21,050 nt of DNA from CAYSWF01 sp964562905. GTDB taxonomy: Bacteria > Patescibacteriota > Andersenbacteria > UBA10190. The notes beneath the pieces are model-generated. The model was given only the letters and a program-made list of their open reading frames with translations. It made no database searches and had not been told where the DNA came from. Position numbers and translations under genes: made by a program. This document shows, in pieces, positions 13,029-20,973 of the stretch (positions within the stretch are counted from its first letter, which is position 1; each line of letters opens with the position of its first letter). The stretch is taken from the NCBI GenBank assembly GCA_964562905.1, contig CAZLVG010000012.1, positions 1 to 21,050 on the forward strand. The letters run 5' to 3'.

Positions 13029-14486
13029 ATGAAGCGATCGCGGTTGGCTGGAGCCGTCTCCTTGGTAGGCGCCCAAGCCCTGGTGCTGGCTTTGGGATAC
13101 GTTACCCATCTGTGGGTGGGACGCGCGTTAGGTCCGGCGCCGTACGGCATCTTCGGCGTCGCTCTTTCGGTGCAGACTATTATCGGCATGGCGCTAACGT
13201 TCGGGGTCCCCATGGGCGTTTCCCGTTTCGTGGCGCAGAATATTGACCGGGCCAAGAGCATCTTGCGCCAGGGGCTGCGTATCCAAAGCTGGTTGGCCCT
13301 AGCGGTGGCCCTGGCTACGGCCGTCCTGGCGCCTTTCCTGGCCCGGCTTCTGCACGACCCTTCCCTGACCAATTACATCCGCTTCGCCGCTCTGGTACTG
13401 TTGCTGCAGGCTTTTTATCAAGTGTACCTCCAGTTTTTAAGCGGGATGCACTGGTTCAACAGGCAGGCTTTGCTGATGGTAATCTACGCCGTCGTAAAGC
13501 TGGCAGGGGCTATTTCCTTGATATATATAATGGGTGTTTACGGCGCTTTTGCCGGATTTGCCGTTGGCGGAATAGCGGCAGCGGCAGTAGGCTGGTATTG
13601 GACTAGAAGCGTAAGAGACAAAGGCGGCGCGCGCCTGCCGCTGCCTTTGCTGGTATCCTTTGCCGGCACATACGTGTTTATTCTTATGGGCCTGCAAATA
13701 TTAATCAGCCTTGATCTGTTCATGGTTAAAGCTCTTTTAGGCGATAATGTTTTAGCTGGCTACTATAACGCCTCAGTGACGCTAGCCCGCATACCTTATC
13801 TTCTTCTCAACGCGCTGGCCTTCATATTGCTGCCCAGCGTCTCGGCCCTAACCAAACCTGGTGCTCCGCGGGAAAGAGCCGCTGCTTTTATCGGCGATGC
13901 ACTGCGCTACCTGATAATGCTGGTAGTGCCGGCCGCCACCCTGGCCGCCGCTACCAGCCAGAGCCTGGTAGCTCTGTTTTATTCATCCGACTACCTGCCG
14001 GCGGCGCCCTCGCTAACTGTGCTCATGATCGGTTTGAGCGGACTGGCTTTTTTCCTGCTTTTGTCGAACATTGCCGCCGGTGCCGGCCGGGCCAAAGTGG
14101 CGCTGGCCATGACCGTGGCTATGCTGGCGGCCAGCGGCTGGCTAGGCTGGCTGCTTATCCCGCGTTACGGCTTACTTGGTGCCGCCTGGCAGACAACAGC
14201 AGCCGCTCTGGGAGGGTTGACCTTGATGGCCGCTTACACTTTTCGCACCTTTGCCATACCAGTACCGGTGCGCAGTACGGCCAACACCATAATAGCCACC
14301 ATGGTCGCCGTCAGCCTGACATATATATGGCCGGCTTCTCCCCTTACCGTGATACCCCAATACCTGGCCTCGATAACAATATATTTACTGGCTCTGTACG
14401 CTTTGGGGGAAATCACGGCTACCGACCGCCAGCGGCTGGCCGGCTTGCATCCGTATCTTAAATTCATAGAGACGCGCTCCGTATGA
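13029..14486 (+). CDS. Wzx-like flippase (MOP superfamily polysaccharide transporter)
   Basis: The 485-residue polytopic protein has about 12-14 hydrophobic segments along its whole length. It begins with the typical helix-1 and loop pattern (LALGYVTHLWVGRALGPAPYGIFGVALSV), which matches polysaccharide transporters of the Wzx/RfbX type: a glycine/proline-rich turn after the first helix, FGVPMGVSRFVA after the second. Members flip undecaprenyl-linked repeat units from the cytoplasmic to the outer face. The gene follows the GT-C-like gene after 57 bases; its last codon overlaps the next start as ATGA. The start is the only good ATG, without a clear ribosome site. The family is clear; the transported glycan is not known. 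Confidence 0.88.
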   Translation: MKRSRLAGAVSLVGAQALVLALGYVTHLWVGRALGPAPYGIFGVALSVQTIIGMALTFGVPMGVSRFVAQNIDRAKSILRQGLRIQSWLALAVALATAVLAPFLARLLHDPSLTNYIRFAALVLLLQAFYQVYLQFLSGMHWFNRQALLMVIYAVVKLAGAISLIYIMGVYGAFAGFAVGGIAAAAVGWYWTRSVRDKGGARLPLPLLVSFAGTYVFILMGLQILISLDLFMVKALLGDNVLAGYYNASVTLARIPYLLLNALAFILLPSVSALTKPGAPRERAAAFIGDALRYLIMLVVPAATLAAATSQSLVALFYSSDYLPAAPSLTVLMIGLSGLAFFLLLSNIAAGAGRAKVALAMTVAMLAASGWLGWLLIPRYGLLGAAWQTTAAALGGLTLMAAYTFRTFAIPVPVRSTANTIIATMVAVSLTYIWPASPLTVIPQYLASITIYLLALYALGEITATDRQRLAGLHPYLKFIETRSV

Positions 14487-15070
14487 GATACTCATTGGCG
14501 ATAATTATTTTGCTGGCCGCCGGCGGAGCCGCGGCCGCGTGGTGGGAGTTGGACAACAGCGATGAGAAGCTGGGAAAGCTTGAGAACATCCACGGCATCC
14601 CCTTTCCTGTGCTTAACGAAAGCACCCTGGTGACCGAAAAACTGGCTCACGCCGACATTTACCTGGATGGCGCTAGACTGGCTCGTAAAGTTATAGTGGA
14701 AATTAATTTCACCCCCCACGAGACCAAAGTGATTGAGGCGGGCGTGCGTGAAAATTCTTTCTGGCTGAGCTATCCCCGCCGGACCGTGTATGAGAATAAA
14801 GGCGCTGCCCGGGGCAAGCCTGTGGCCAGGCGGATTGAAATTCCTTTAACTGATAAAATAGTGGACGCCAACGGTTCAGTTGATCTTATGTTTTTCGCTT
14901 CGCGGGACCCGCGCGGCGTCGACGGCTGGTTAAAAAAATATGAGGGCCCCCATGACCACACTTACTGGGAGCTGCACCAGATAAAAGTTCATACTGCCTG
15001 GATGGTGCCTTCTAAAGCCGAACTTAAAGATTACGTAAAAAGCAAAATCAATCGTGAAAAACCGGTCTAA
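14483..15070 (+). CDS. Membrane-anchored extracytoplasmic protein of unknown family
   Basis: The 195-residue product has one N-terminal hydrophobic segment (about 4-20), followed by a soluble part that should lie outside the membrane. The soluble part is beta-rich by eye (KVIVEINF, RRIEIPL, VDLMFFASRD, ELHQIKVHTAWMV) and ends in a basic helix. This resembles a small beta-sandwich, possibly carbohydrate-binding, but no family is recognised. It starts inside the stop of the Wzx-like gene (ATGA), and its end overlaps the next gene by 17 bases, so it is co-translated between a flippase and a membrane protein. That position suggests an accessory to glycan export or transfer (inference). Its TonB-like or cupredoxin-like identity was considered and is not supported by any motif. 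Confidence 0.7.
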   Translation: MRYSLAIIILLAAGGAAAAWWELDNSDEKLGKLENIHGIPFPVLNESTLVTEKLAHADIYLDGARLARKVIVEINFTPHETKVIEAGVRENSFWLSYPRRTVYENKGAARGKPVARRIEIPLTDKIVDANGSVDLMFFASRDPRGVDGWLKKYEGPHDHTYWELHQIKVHTAWMVPSKAELKDYVKSKINREKPV

Positions 15071-16400
15071 AGCAATAAAATTATCTGTGGCCGTTCTGGC
15101 AGCGGCAGCCGGCGTTTTACTTATATCGGTAAAGACCGACCGCGAATTTATCAATCTGGCGCCCACCCCGGGAGTACGGCACGGCCTCGTGTTAGGCAGC
15201 GATGCTGACGTCAGGCAAACTTTCACCGCCATCCGTGACAACGTAACGCGCCTGGGCCTGTTTTTGGTGCCTGTCCAGGAGGATATTCCCGCCGGTGCCA
15301 TCAGCCTGTCCGTCAGCCAGGGCGACACCCTGCTGGCCACCCGAGCAATACCTTCGCAGTTTATCGACGGCGAGAACTTTGCCCAAGTAAGATTTCAACC
15401 GCCGCTTAAGACAGTCAAGGGACAGCAGTTATCAGTAGCGGTAGCAGCTCCTCCGAAACTGGATGGCCTCGTAAGGTTGCAGCAGAGGTCGCCGGACCAA
15501 ACATTTTCGACCCATAACGTACAACTGACCGTCAACGGCCAGCCGGTTCAAGCTCCGGCTGCCTATCAGGTGTATTACAGCTACCGGCCGCCGCTGGCGG
15601 TACAAATGGGCGGACTGCTTATATTTACAGCTCTCTTCCTGTTCGTTCCCATGTTACCCTTATATGTGCTGTCGGCCGCCTTGCTTTTCCTGGTACCGGC
15701 GCTACTGTTAGGCAGCTTTTCGCTGATAACTTTTATTTACGCCGCCTTGGCCCTGGCGGGGATGACCATGTTGCTGCGCGATCATAAGGTACCGCTGATA
15801 CCGGCGCTGCTGGGCGGACACATATTTGCCTTTACCACTTGGTTCCCCTTGCACGTCCTGGCCGGCCGCGATTATTACGCGCTGGCAGCCTTGCTGCCCC
15901 TGCTGCTATCGCGCCGACGCCGGCAGCTGCTTCCTGTTATTTTACTGTCGGCGGTAATCATTATTTTCGCTGGACAATGGACAGCCCCGGCCGGAGTACC
16001 GGATAGCTTTGCCCATCCCCGCGACATTTTCCTGGATACTAATCAGGTGCCGGCCAGTCAGAAGGTTCCCGGTTCCAGCTGGGATAACTTTGGCAGTTAT
16101 ATCGGGCCCGCGGCCGCGGCCCTGGCCATCATAGGGCTGCTATGGCAGGGACGCCGCCGGCAGCTGCCCGCCTTTATAGGGTTGGCCGGTTTTCTAGCCC
16201 CCTCCCACTTTATTATCCTCACCACTTTTGCCGCCGCTTATTACGCCGCTTTCGGTTTGTACGGACTGGCTCGTTTTCTTAATCCTGATCCGCACGCCAA
16301 GGATTTGACAGTGCCAGTAGTTATATTCTTGATTTTTGTCGTAGCGTTGTTAGACCTGTGGCAGGTAGCCGCCAGGACCTTGGAATACGGATGGCTATGA
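15054..16400 (+). CDS. Membrane protein with N-terminal extracytoplasmic beta domain, unknown function
   Basis: The 448-residue protein starts with a short anchor (about 8-25). A soluble domain of about 150 residues follows with VRQTFTAIRDNVTRLGLFLVP (about 53-73) near its start and VRFQPPL and QLSVAVAAPP further on, a beta-sandwich-like pattern. The second half (from about 182) is polytopic, with short loops and basic clusters such as LLSRRRRQLL. No transferase motif (GD or DE after the first helix) is seen in the membrane part. The start GTG 15054 lies 17 bases inside the previous gene; there is no visible ribosome site, and no later Met or Val gives as complete an anchor. Its stop overlaps the next start as ATGA. 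A glycan- or lipid-linked envelope role is plausible from context only. Confidence 0.7.
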   Translation: MKNRSKAIKLSVAVLAAAAGVLLISVKTDREFINLAPTPGVRHGLVLGSDADVRQTFTAIRDNVTRLGLFLVPVQEDIPAGAISLSVSQGDTLLATRAIPSQFIDGENFAQVRFQPPLKTVKGQQLSVAVAAPPKLDGLVRLQQRSPDQTFSTHNVQLTVNGQPVQAPAAYQVYYSYRPPLAVQMGGLLIFTALFLFVPMLPLYVLSAALLFLVPALLLGSFSLITFIYAALALAGMTMLLRDHKVPLIPALLGGHIFAFTTWFPLHVLAGRDYYALAALLPLLLSRRRRQLLPVILLSAVIIIFAGQWTAPAGVPDSFAHPRDIFLDTNQVPASQKVPGSSWDNFGSYIGPAAAALAIIGLLWQGRRRQLPAFIGLAGFLAPSHFIILTTFAAAYYAAFGLYGLARFLNPDPHAKDLTVPVVIFLIFVVALLDLWQVAARTLEYGWL

Positions 16401-17953
16401 AATCAGAGTTTCAGCAAACGGCCAGCTCGGCCGGCATGATAGGAATAACAGCCTTGGGCGGCGCCCTGGTGGGCTTTTTTTTGCAGCTGCTGGTAGCTTA
16501 TTATTTTGGAGCCTCCGAAAAAACCGATGCTTATTTCATGGCCCTGTCTACCTCGGAACTGCTGTCCAAGTTACTGTTAGGCGGATCCATAACGGCCGTG
16601 TTCCTGCCCATGTTTGTAAGAAGGTTAGCCCTGGGTCGCAGGCGCGAAGCGTGGAATCTAGCCCTTAACCTCTTCCACCTGACGGCGGCGGCCTTGATTA
16701 CAATACTTATCCTGTTAGGCATATTCGCCCATCCGTTTGTGAGGTTTATCGCTCCCGGGTTTGACGCGGCCACCACTGAACTGACCGTAAGGCTGCTCCG
16801 TGTACTCTTGCCGGCCTTTTTATTCTTATTTCTGGTGGAGATGACCAGTGCCATATTACAGTCGCTGAAGAGATTCGCCATCCCTGCCTTGTTGCGTATT
16901 ATTGCCCCGACTACTTCCATAGTCGCCATAGTACTACTAGTCAAAAGTATCGGCATCTTCGCCTTGGCTTTGGGCGTAGTGCTGGGATCTGTTCTTCAAC
17001 TGTCCTTCTTAATATGGGGACTGCGGCGTCAGGGGTTTCAATACGCTTTTATATTCAAGCCGCTGGATCCGGCCGTCAAAAAACTGCTGATGCTGGTATA
17101 TCCCTTTATCCTGTCAGTCCTGGTCACCCAGGGCGCGGGTATTGTGTACCGTGTCCTAGTATCGGATCTGGCAACCGGCAGTCTGGCTTCCCTGAAATTT
17201 GCCGAGAAGATAAGCCAGCTGCTGGCGCTGATATTTCTTACCTCCATCACCGTCGTCATCTACCCCGCGCTGTCAGAGAAGGCCGCCCGCAGGGATTATA
17301 AGGGACTGCGGGATACCATGGCCTCGTCAATCCGGCTGATTTTTTTTACCACTACTCCAGTTATCGTTGGTGTCATTCTGCTGCGACAACCACTGATATC
17401 ATTCATATACCAGCGCGGCTCATTCGGCGCGCAAGATGTCGCCATGACCAGTATCGCCCTGTTATTTCTGGTTCTTGGCTTGACAATCAACGGGATAAGT
17501 TCGGTATTCGGGCATGCCACGCTGGCTCTGCAGGAGACCCGCGCGGCTGCGGCCGTGGGCATTGCCTCGCACGCGATTGCCATTGCCCTGTTTGTGTTAC
17601 TGGTTCCGCCGCTGGCACACGCCGGACTGGCGCTAGGGTCTTCATTAGCACCGGTTAGCATCGCCCTACTTTATTATCTGTACCTGACGCGGTTTATCCC
17701 CAACTTAAAATCAATTTTCTGGCACTCTACGTTTCCCAAGTCGGCCATTCTGACTGTGGCTTTGACCGCGGCTGTGGCCGTAACACTGCCGCTTAGCCGG
17801 CATCTTTCTGAAACGCGGCAGCTGTCTCTGTTTTTGCAGGTGCTCCTGCCCAGTCTGTCCGGGGCGGCTGTCTACTTTACCGGCGCTTATCTTTGGGGTG
17901 TGCCTGAAATGCGAGAGCTAACCCTAATTGCGCGGCGCAAACTTGGTTTATGA
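16397..17953 (+). CDS. MurJ/MviN-family lipid flippase (divergent)
   Basis: The 518-residue polytopic protein matches the MurJ/MviN branch of the MOP superfamily: GFFLQLLVAYYFGASEKTDAYFMAL near the N-terminus, GGSITAVFLPMF, RFIAPGFD after the fourth helix, and YQRGSFGAQDVAMTS at the seventh-to-eighth helix loop. MurJ flips lipid II. Several arginines needed in Escherichia coli MurJ (those in helix 1 and the loop after it) are not seen at matching places: the helix-1 segment reads ALGGALVGFFLQ, and the LLRR-like site reads LLSK. This suggests a different lipid-linked substrate (inference by eye). The start ATG 16397 shares ATGA with the previous stop; ATG 16391 is possible too. The next gene starts 19 bases after its stop. 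Confidence 0.87.
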   Translation: MKSEFQQTASSAGMIGITALGGALVGFFLQLLVAYYFGASEKTDAYFMALSTSELLSKLLLGGSITAVFLPMFVRRLALGRRREAWNLALNLFHLTAAALITILILLGIFAHPFVRFIAPGFDAATTELTVRLLRVLLPAFLFLFLVEMTSAILQSLKRFAIPALLRIIAPTTSIVAIVLLVKSIGIFALALGVVLGSVLQLSFLIWGLRRQGFQYAFIFKPLDPAVKKLLMLVYPFILSVLVTQGAGIVYRVLVSDLATGSLASLKFAEKISQLLALIFLTSITVVIYPALSEKAARRDYKGLRDTMASSIRLIFFTTTPVIVGVILLRQPLISFIYQRGSFGAQDVAMTSIALLFLVLGLTINGISSVFGHATLALQETRAAAAVGIASHAIAIALFVLLVPPLAHAGLALGSSLAPVSIALLYYLYLTRFIPNLKSIFWHSTFPKSAILTVALTAAVAVTLPLSRHLSETRQLSLFLQVLLPSLSGAAVYFTGAYLWGVPEMRELTLIARRKLGL

Positions 17954-17972
17954 TGTTAGATGTCACTTGCCT

Positions 17973-19100
17973 ATGAACTTGGCCGTTATTGAATATTCCA
18001 GCAAAAGCGGGGAGGTATGGCGCCACCAGCCGCAACGCCCTAATTATCTGGAAGACACAGAGAAAGTAATAGACGCCACCAGCTTCGGCGGTTATGTTTC
18101 AGCCTTTGGCGGTGAGCACATCCCTCTGACAGGTCTGGCCTTGGGAAAACCTCCTTTCGACCAGCAGCCGGCGGCTTCCCGTTATTTTAAAAAAATAATA
18201 AAGAAGATTACCGGCTCCTGGCCGCGGCGTTATGCGCTGGACTACCTGAAAAAGTTTGATGCCATTATGGCCATCCACCAGCTTAGCGACGCCCATGAGA
18301 TAGCAGCCTTGGTAACAAGAGTTAAACGGGAGCTGCCAGATATTTTTATCATCGGCGTGCCGACCCAGCCCTTCGGCCTGCTTAAGCCTCATATTAAAAA
18401 CAATCCTCACGCTAAAGCCGCTTTTATTCGTTATATGGATGGGTGCGATCTGTTCGTAACCGTAGTCAGGCAGACGAAGGATTGGTACAAATCGCTCACC
18501 AGGACTCCCGTTGAATATCTGCCGCAAATTTACCCGGTGGAATTTGCCTGCCGCTATTTCCGCCAGCGGCAAGACAAGGACAAGGCAATATTCGCTGCCG
18601 GGGTGGCGGAGCGTCCCGATATCGCCAAGGGATTCAAGGCAGCCGCGCTGTTACAGCAAGAATTTCCCGGCTACCAACTGCGTGTAACCCGAATGCCGGG
18701 AGAAAAAACGGATCTTTCTCCGCTGTCTGGCGTCCACTACAAGGCGGTACCGTTTTGTCCCTGGCGTGATCATTTGCCCCACCTGTCAAAGTACATGCTA
18801 GTCATTAACACGGATTACACGTTTACCCGCGGGCGAGTGCAAATGGACAGCGCGGCGGTCGGCACTCCCAGTTTAGGCGCCAATTCTGACGGACAGATAG
18901 CTCTTTTTTCCGAGTTGGCCTCTGATCCAGACAGCACCGCTGAAGAGATAGCAGAAAAAGGACGCCGCTTGCTGCGGGATGAGGATTATTACGAAAAAGT
19001 AATAACAGACGCGCGCCAACGGCTCCCAAAATACAACTATCAACAGTCGGCTGCGCGCCTGCGAGCACTGATTAATAAGTACAGCGCAAAAAAGTTATGA
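17973..19100 (+). CDS. GT-B fold glycosyltransferase (family uncertain)
   Basis: The 375-residue soluble protein opens LAVIEYSSKSGEVWRH and has IFIIGVPTQPFGLL (about 130-143) in its N-terminal half. The C-terminal half begins after a change at about residue 205 (AIFAAGVAERPDIAKGFKAAALLQQ), a pattern seen in the donor-binding domain of GT4-type enzymes, then MPGEKTDLSPLSGVHYKAV and NTDYTFTRGRVQMDSAAVGTPSLGANS, where the acidic-to-glycine turn stands for the nucleotide-sugar site. No EX7E motif is evident, so a GT-B enzyme of another family or an inactive relative is also possible. The start ATG 17973 is taken because upstream codons give no sensible N-terminus; no ribosome site is visible. Spacing of 19 and 20 bases to its neighbours places it inside the operon. 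Confidence 0.65.
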   Translation: MNLAVIEYSSKSGEVWRHQPQRPNYLEDTEKVIDATSFGGYVSAFGGEHIPLTGLALGKPPFDQQPAASRYFKKIIKKITGSWPRRYALDYLKKFDAIMAIHQLSDAHEIAALVTRVKRELPDIFIIGVPTQPFGLLKPHIKNNPHAKAAFIRYMDGCDLFVTVVRQTKDWYKSLTRTPVEYLPQIYPVEFACRYFRQRQDKDKAIFAAGVAERPDIAKGFKAAALLQQEFPGYQLRVTRMPGEKTDLSPLSGVHYKAVPFCPWRDHLPHLSKYMLVINTDYTFTRGRVQMDSAAVGTPSLGANSDGQIALFSELASDPDSTAEEIAEKGRRLLRDEDYYEKVITDARQRLPKYNYQQSAARLRALINKYSAKKL

Positions 19101-19120
19101 GGCGTTAATATGATAAACCT

Positions 19121-20167
19121 ATGCGGCGCATTCTCGTAAGACACCTGGGTAATATGGGGGATATGATTTTCTTTATCCCGCCGGTCTTGGCCGCCTTAAA
19201 ACGGCTTTATCCCCACAGCCATATCACTTTCGTCACGGCCTGGGGCTTTAAGGATAAAAAGGGGCGCTGGGGGAAACGCAATCAAGGCGGATTTTCCCTG
19301 CACTTAATGATGACTAACCCCCACCTGGACAGGCTTATCCACTACCACGACACCAAAACCTCATTGGCCGGTAAAATATGCCGGGAAGACGGGAAGAACT
19401 TTGCCACCTGGAGCCGATACTATTATGAACAACAAAAGAGTTCAGGGAAATACGACGCCGTGCTGGAGTTAGATTTCGGCCTTAAGCCTGAAGATAACCC
19501 TATCCAGCGCATGTACGAGGTAATGGGTCTGCCCGCTGAAACCTACAGCCGCTATAAAATATATTTTAAGGAGGGCGACCTAAAAATAGCCGCTGGCGTG
19601 ATGAAAGACGCGCCCCGCCCCCGCATAGCGCTGCTGGAGGGACTAGAAGTGACAACCACGCGCGGCTGGGATCCAGGCAAGGTGCCTGTACTGGAGCGGA
19701 AAATTGAAGACAGGTATGGTGTTAAACCGCTATGGTTCGGCGGGAAATACGCGCCTTGGCACCGTGGTCGTCCTCTTACCCTGCGAGAAAATATTGCCAC
19801 CTTAACATTCTGCGACGTCGGCATCGGCGTGTTGTCGGGACCGCTGCATTTCGCGGCAGCAGCGGGTTTGCCCACCCTGACTCTGTACTGCGATCATCCC
19901 CTCCACCGAGCCGCGCCGGCCTTTTTTCTGAATAAATACATTTCCGGCTTCGCCCGAAAACACCGCACGCTGCTGGGACCGTCCTCTCGGCCCTGGCAAT
20001 TGTTGAAATATGAGCGGGTGCCGGCCGTCTTAACTCCCGCCGAGGCAACCGACCAGCGTTTCCAACACTGGACTAAGCCCGGACGCCAATCAACTAAGTC
20101 ACCTCTGGCCGTACTCACGGTAGATGAAGTTATGACTGTTTTGAAAGACATGTTGCCTTTTGATTAG
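19121..20167 (+). CDS. GT9 (heptosyltransferase-like) glycosyltransferase
   Basis: The 348-residue product has the GT9 N-terminal signature RHLGNMGDMIFFIPPVLAAL (about 7-26), the family's GD in the acceptor-side loop, followed by the beta strand SHITFVTAW. In the C-terminal half, GIGVLSGPLHFAAAAGLPTL (about 234-253) matches the D/G-S-G-x-x-H-x-A-A-A-x-G-x-P donor-site motif of heptosyltransferases and related enzymes. Such enzymes add heptose or other sugars to lipid-linked or core glycans in the cytoplasm. No heptose synthesis gene is seen here, so the donor sugar is open. Two features differ from the usual: a long inserted N-terminal loop (KDKKGRWGKRNQGGF, about 44-58), and a C-terminal extension after the donor motif. 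The start ATG 19121 is 20 bases after the preceding stop. Confidence 0.85.
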   Translation: MRRILVRHLGNMGDMIFFIPPVLAALKRLYPHSHITFVTAWGFKDKKGRWGKRNQGGFSLHLMMTNPHLDRLIHYHDTKTSLAGKICREDGKNFATWSRYYYEQQKSSGKYDAVLELDFGLKPEDNPIQRMYEVMGLPAETYSRYKIYFKEGDLKIAAGVMKDAPRPRIALLEGLEVTTTRGWDPGKVPVLERKIEDRYGVKPLWFGGKYAPWHRGRPLTLRENIATLTFCDVGIGVLSGPLHFAAAAGLPTLTLYCDHPLHRAAPAFFLNKYISGFARKHRTLLGPSSRPWQLLKYERVPAVLTPAEATDQRFQHWTKPGRQSTKSPLAVLTVDEVMTVLKDMLPFD

Positions 20168-20177
20168 TATTACCTGT

Positions 20178-20894
20178 ATGGCAGACCAAATCCCGCGTCC
20201 TTGGATAGTAATACCGACCTACAACGAAAAGGCTAATATCGGCAGCATTATTATTCAGTTATATTCCCTGTCCGTGCCGAACCTGTCTATTTTAGTTGTG
20301 GATGATAATTCTCCGGACGGAACGGCGGCAGCGGTCCGTGATCTACAAGCTAAATATTCATCATTGCGCTTGGAAGTAAGGCCGGGAAAAAGCGGCCTGG
20401 GCCGAGCTTACATTCATGGCTTCGGATACGCGCTGGACCACGGCGCCGGCGCCGTGGTCCAGATGGACGCGGATTTCTCTCATAATCCTGGCGATGTTCC
20501 GCGCCTGCTCCAACAATTACACCGTTACGATATTGCCATAGGCTCCCGCTACGCCAACGGTATAAGCGTTGTTAACTGGCCTCTTCGCCGGCTGCTGTTA
20601 AGTACGTCTGCCAACTACTTTGCCCGGCTGGTGACCGGACTGCCGTACAAAGACGTTACGGGCGGATTCCGAGCGTGGCGAGGCAGCGCGCTTAAAAAAA
20701 TCAAGCTAGAGGATATAGAAGCGGACGGCTACGGATTTCAAATCGCCATGGCTTACCGCGCCTGGCGGAAAAACCTTACTTGCATGGAAGTTCCTATAAT
20801 TTTCACCGAGCGCCGCGAGGGACAGTCAAAAATGAGCAGAGCTATTATGTGGGAAGCTTTTTGGCTGGTTTGGAAATTAAGACTGTTTGGATAG
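20178..20894 (+). CDS. DPM1-like GT2: polyprenyl-phosphate mannosyl/hexosyl transferase
   Basis: The 238-residue enzyme carries WIVIPTYNEKANI (about 9-21), ILVVDDNSPDGTAA (38-51), SGLGRAYIHGFGYAL, the metal-binding MDADFSHNP (96-104), AIGSRYANG and KDVTGGFRAWRG, then GYGFQIAMAYRAW. This order is that of the dolichol-phosphate mannose synthase (DPM1) group without a C-terminal membrane tail. It would charge polyprenyl phosphate with mannose or a related hexose from a nucleotide sugar, giving donors for the GT-C-like proteins encoded nearby. The start ATG 20178 follows the GT9 stop by ten bases; an in-frame TTG at 20160 is less likely. It carries a 30-bp perfect palindrome near the metal-binding motif. 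No terminator follows before the next gene. Confidence 0.9.
   Translation: MADQIPRPWIVIPTYNEKANIGSIIIQLYSLSVPNLSILVVDDNSPDGTAAAVRDLQAKYSSLRLEVRPGKSGLGRAYIHGFGYALDHGAGAVVQMDADFSHNPGDVPRLLQQLHRYDIAIGSRYANGISVVNWPLRRLLLSTSANYFARLVTGLPYKDVTGGFRAWRGSALKKIKLEDIEADGYGFQIAMAYRAWRKNLTCMEVPIIFTERREGQSKMSRAIMWEAFWLVWKLRLFG
20433..20462. repeat. Perfect 30-bp palindrome inside the DPM1-like gene
   Basis: Bases 20433-20462 equal their own reverse complement (ctggaccacggcgcc, then its inverse). In the gene frame it encodes LDHGAGAVVQ, just before the MDAD metal-binding motif. Pairing fails at the next base on either side, so the palindrome is exactly 30 bp. Confidence 0.95.
20862..20879 (+). repeat. 18-bp direct repeat, copy 1
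   Basis: The sequence tggctggtttggaaatta at the 3' end of the DPM1-like gene (encoding WLVWKL) recurs exactly at 20975-20992, 113 bases on. Confidence 0.9.
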
Positions 20895-20958
20895 AGGTCA
20901 AACCTGGTAGTACAGCAGGAGCAACCACATACGCACACTCGTCCCGCATAGCTCTATC

Positions 20959-20964
20959 AAGGAG
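20959..20964 (+). promoter_or_regulatory. Shine-Dalgarno site (aaggag) of the last gene
   Basis: The sequence aaggag lies nine bases before ATG 20974 and supports a new gene there, 79 bases after the preceding stop. Confidence 0.7.
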
Positions 20965-20973
20965 CGGCGTGGG

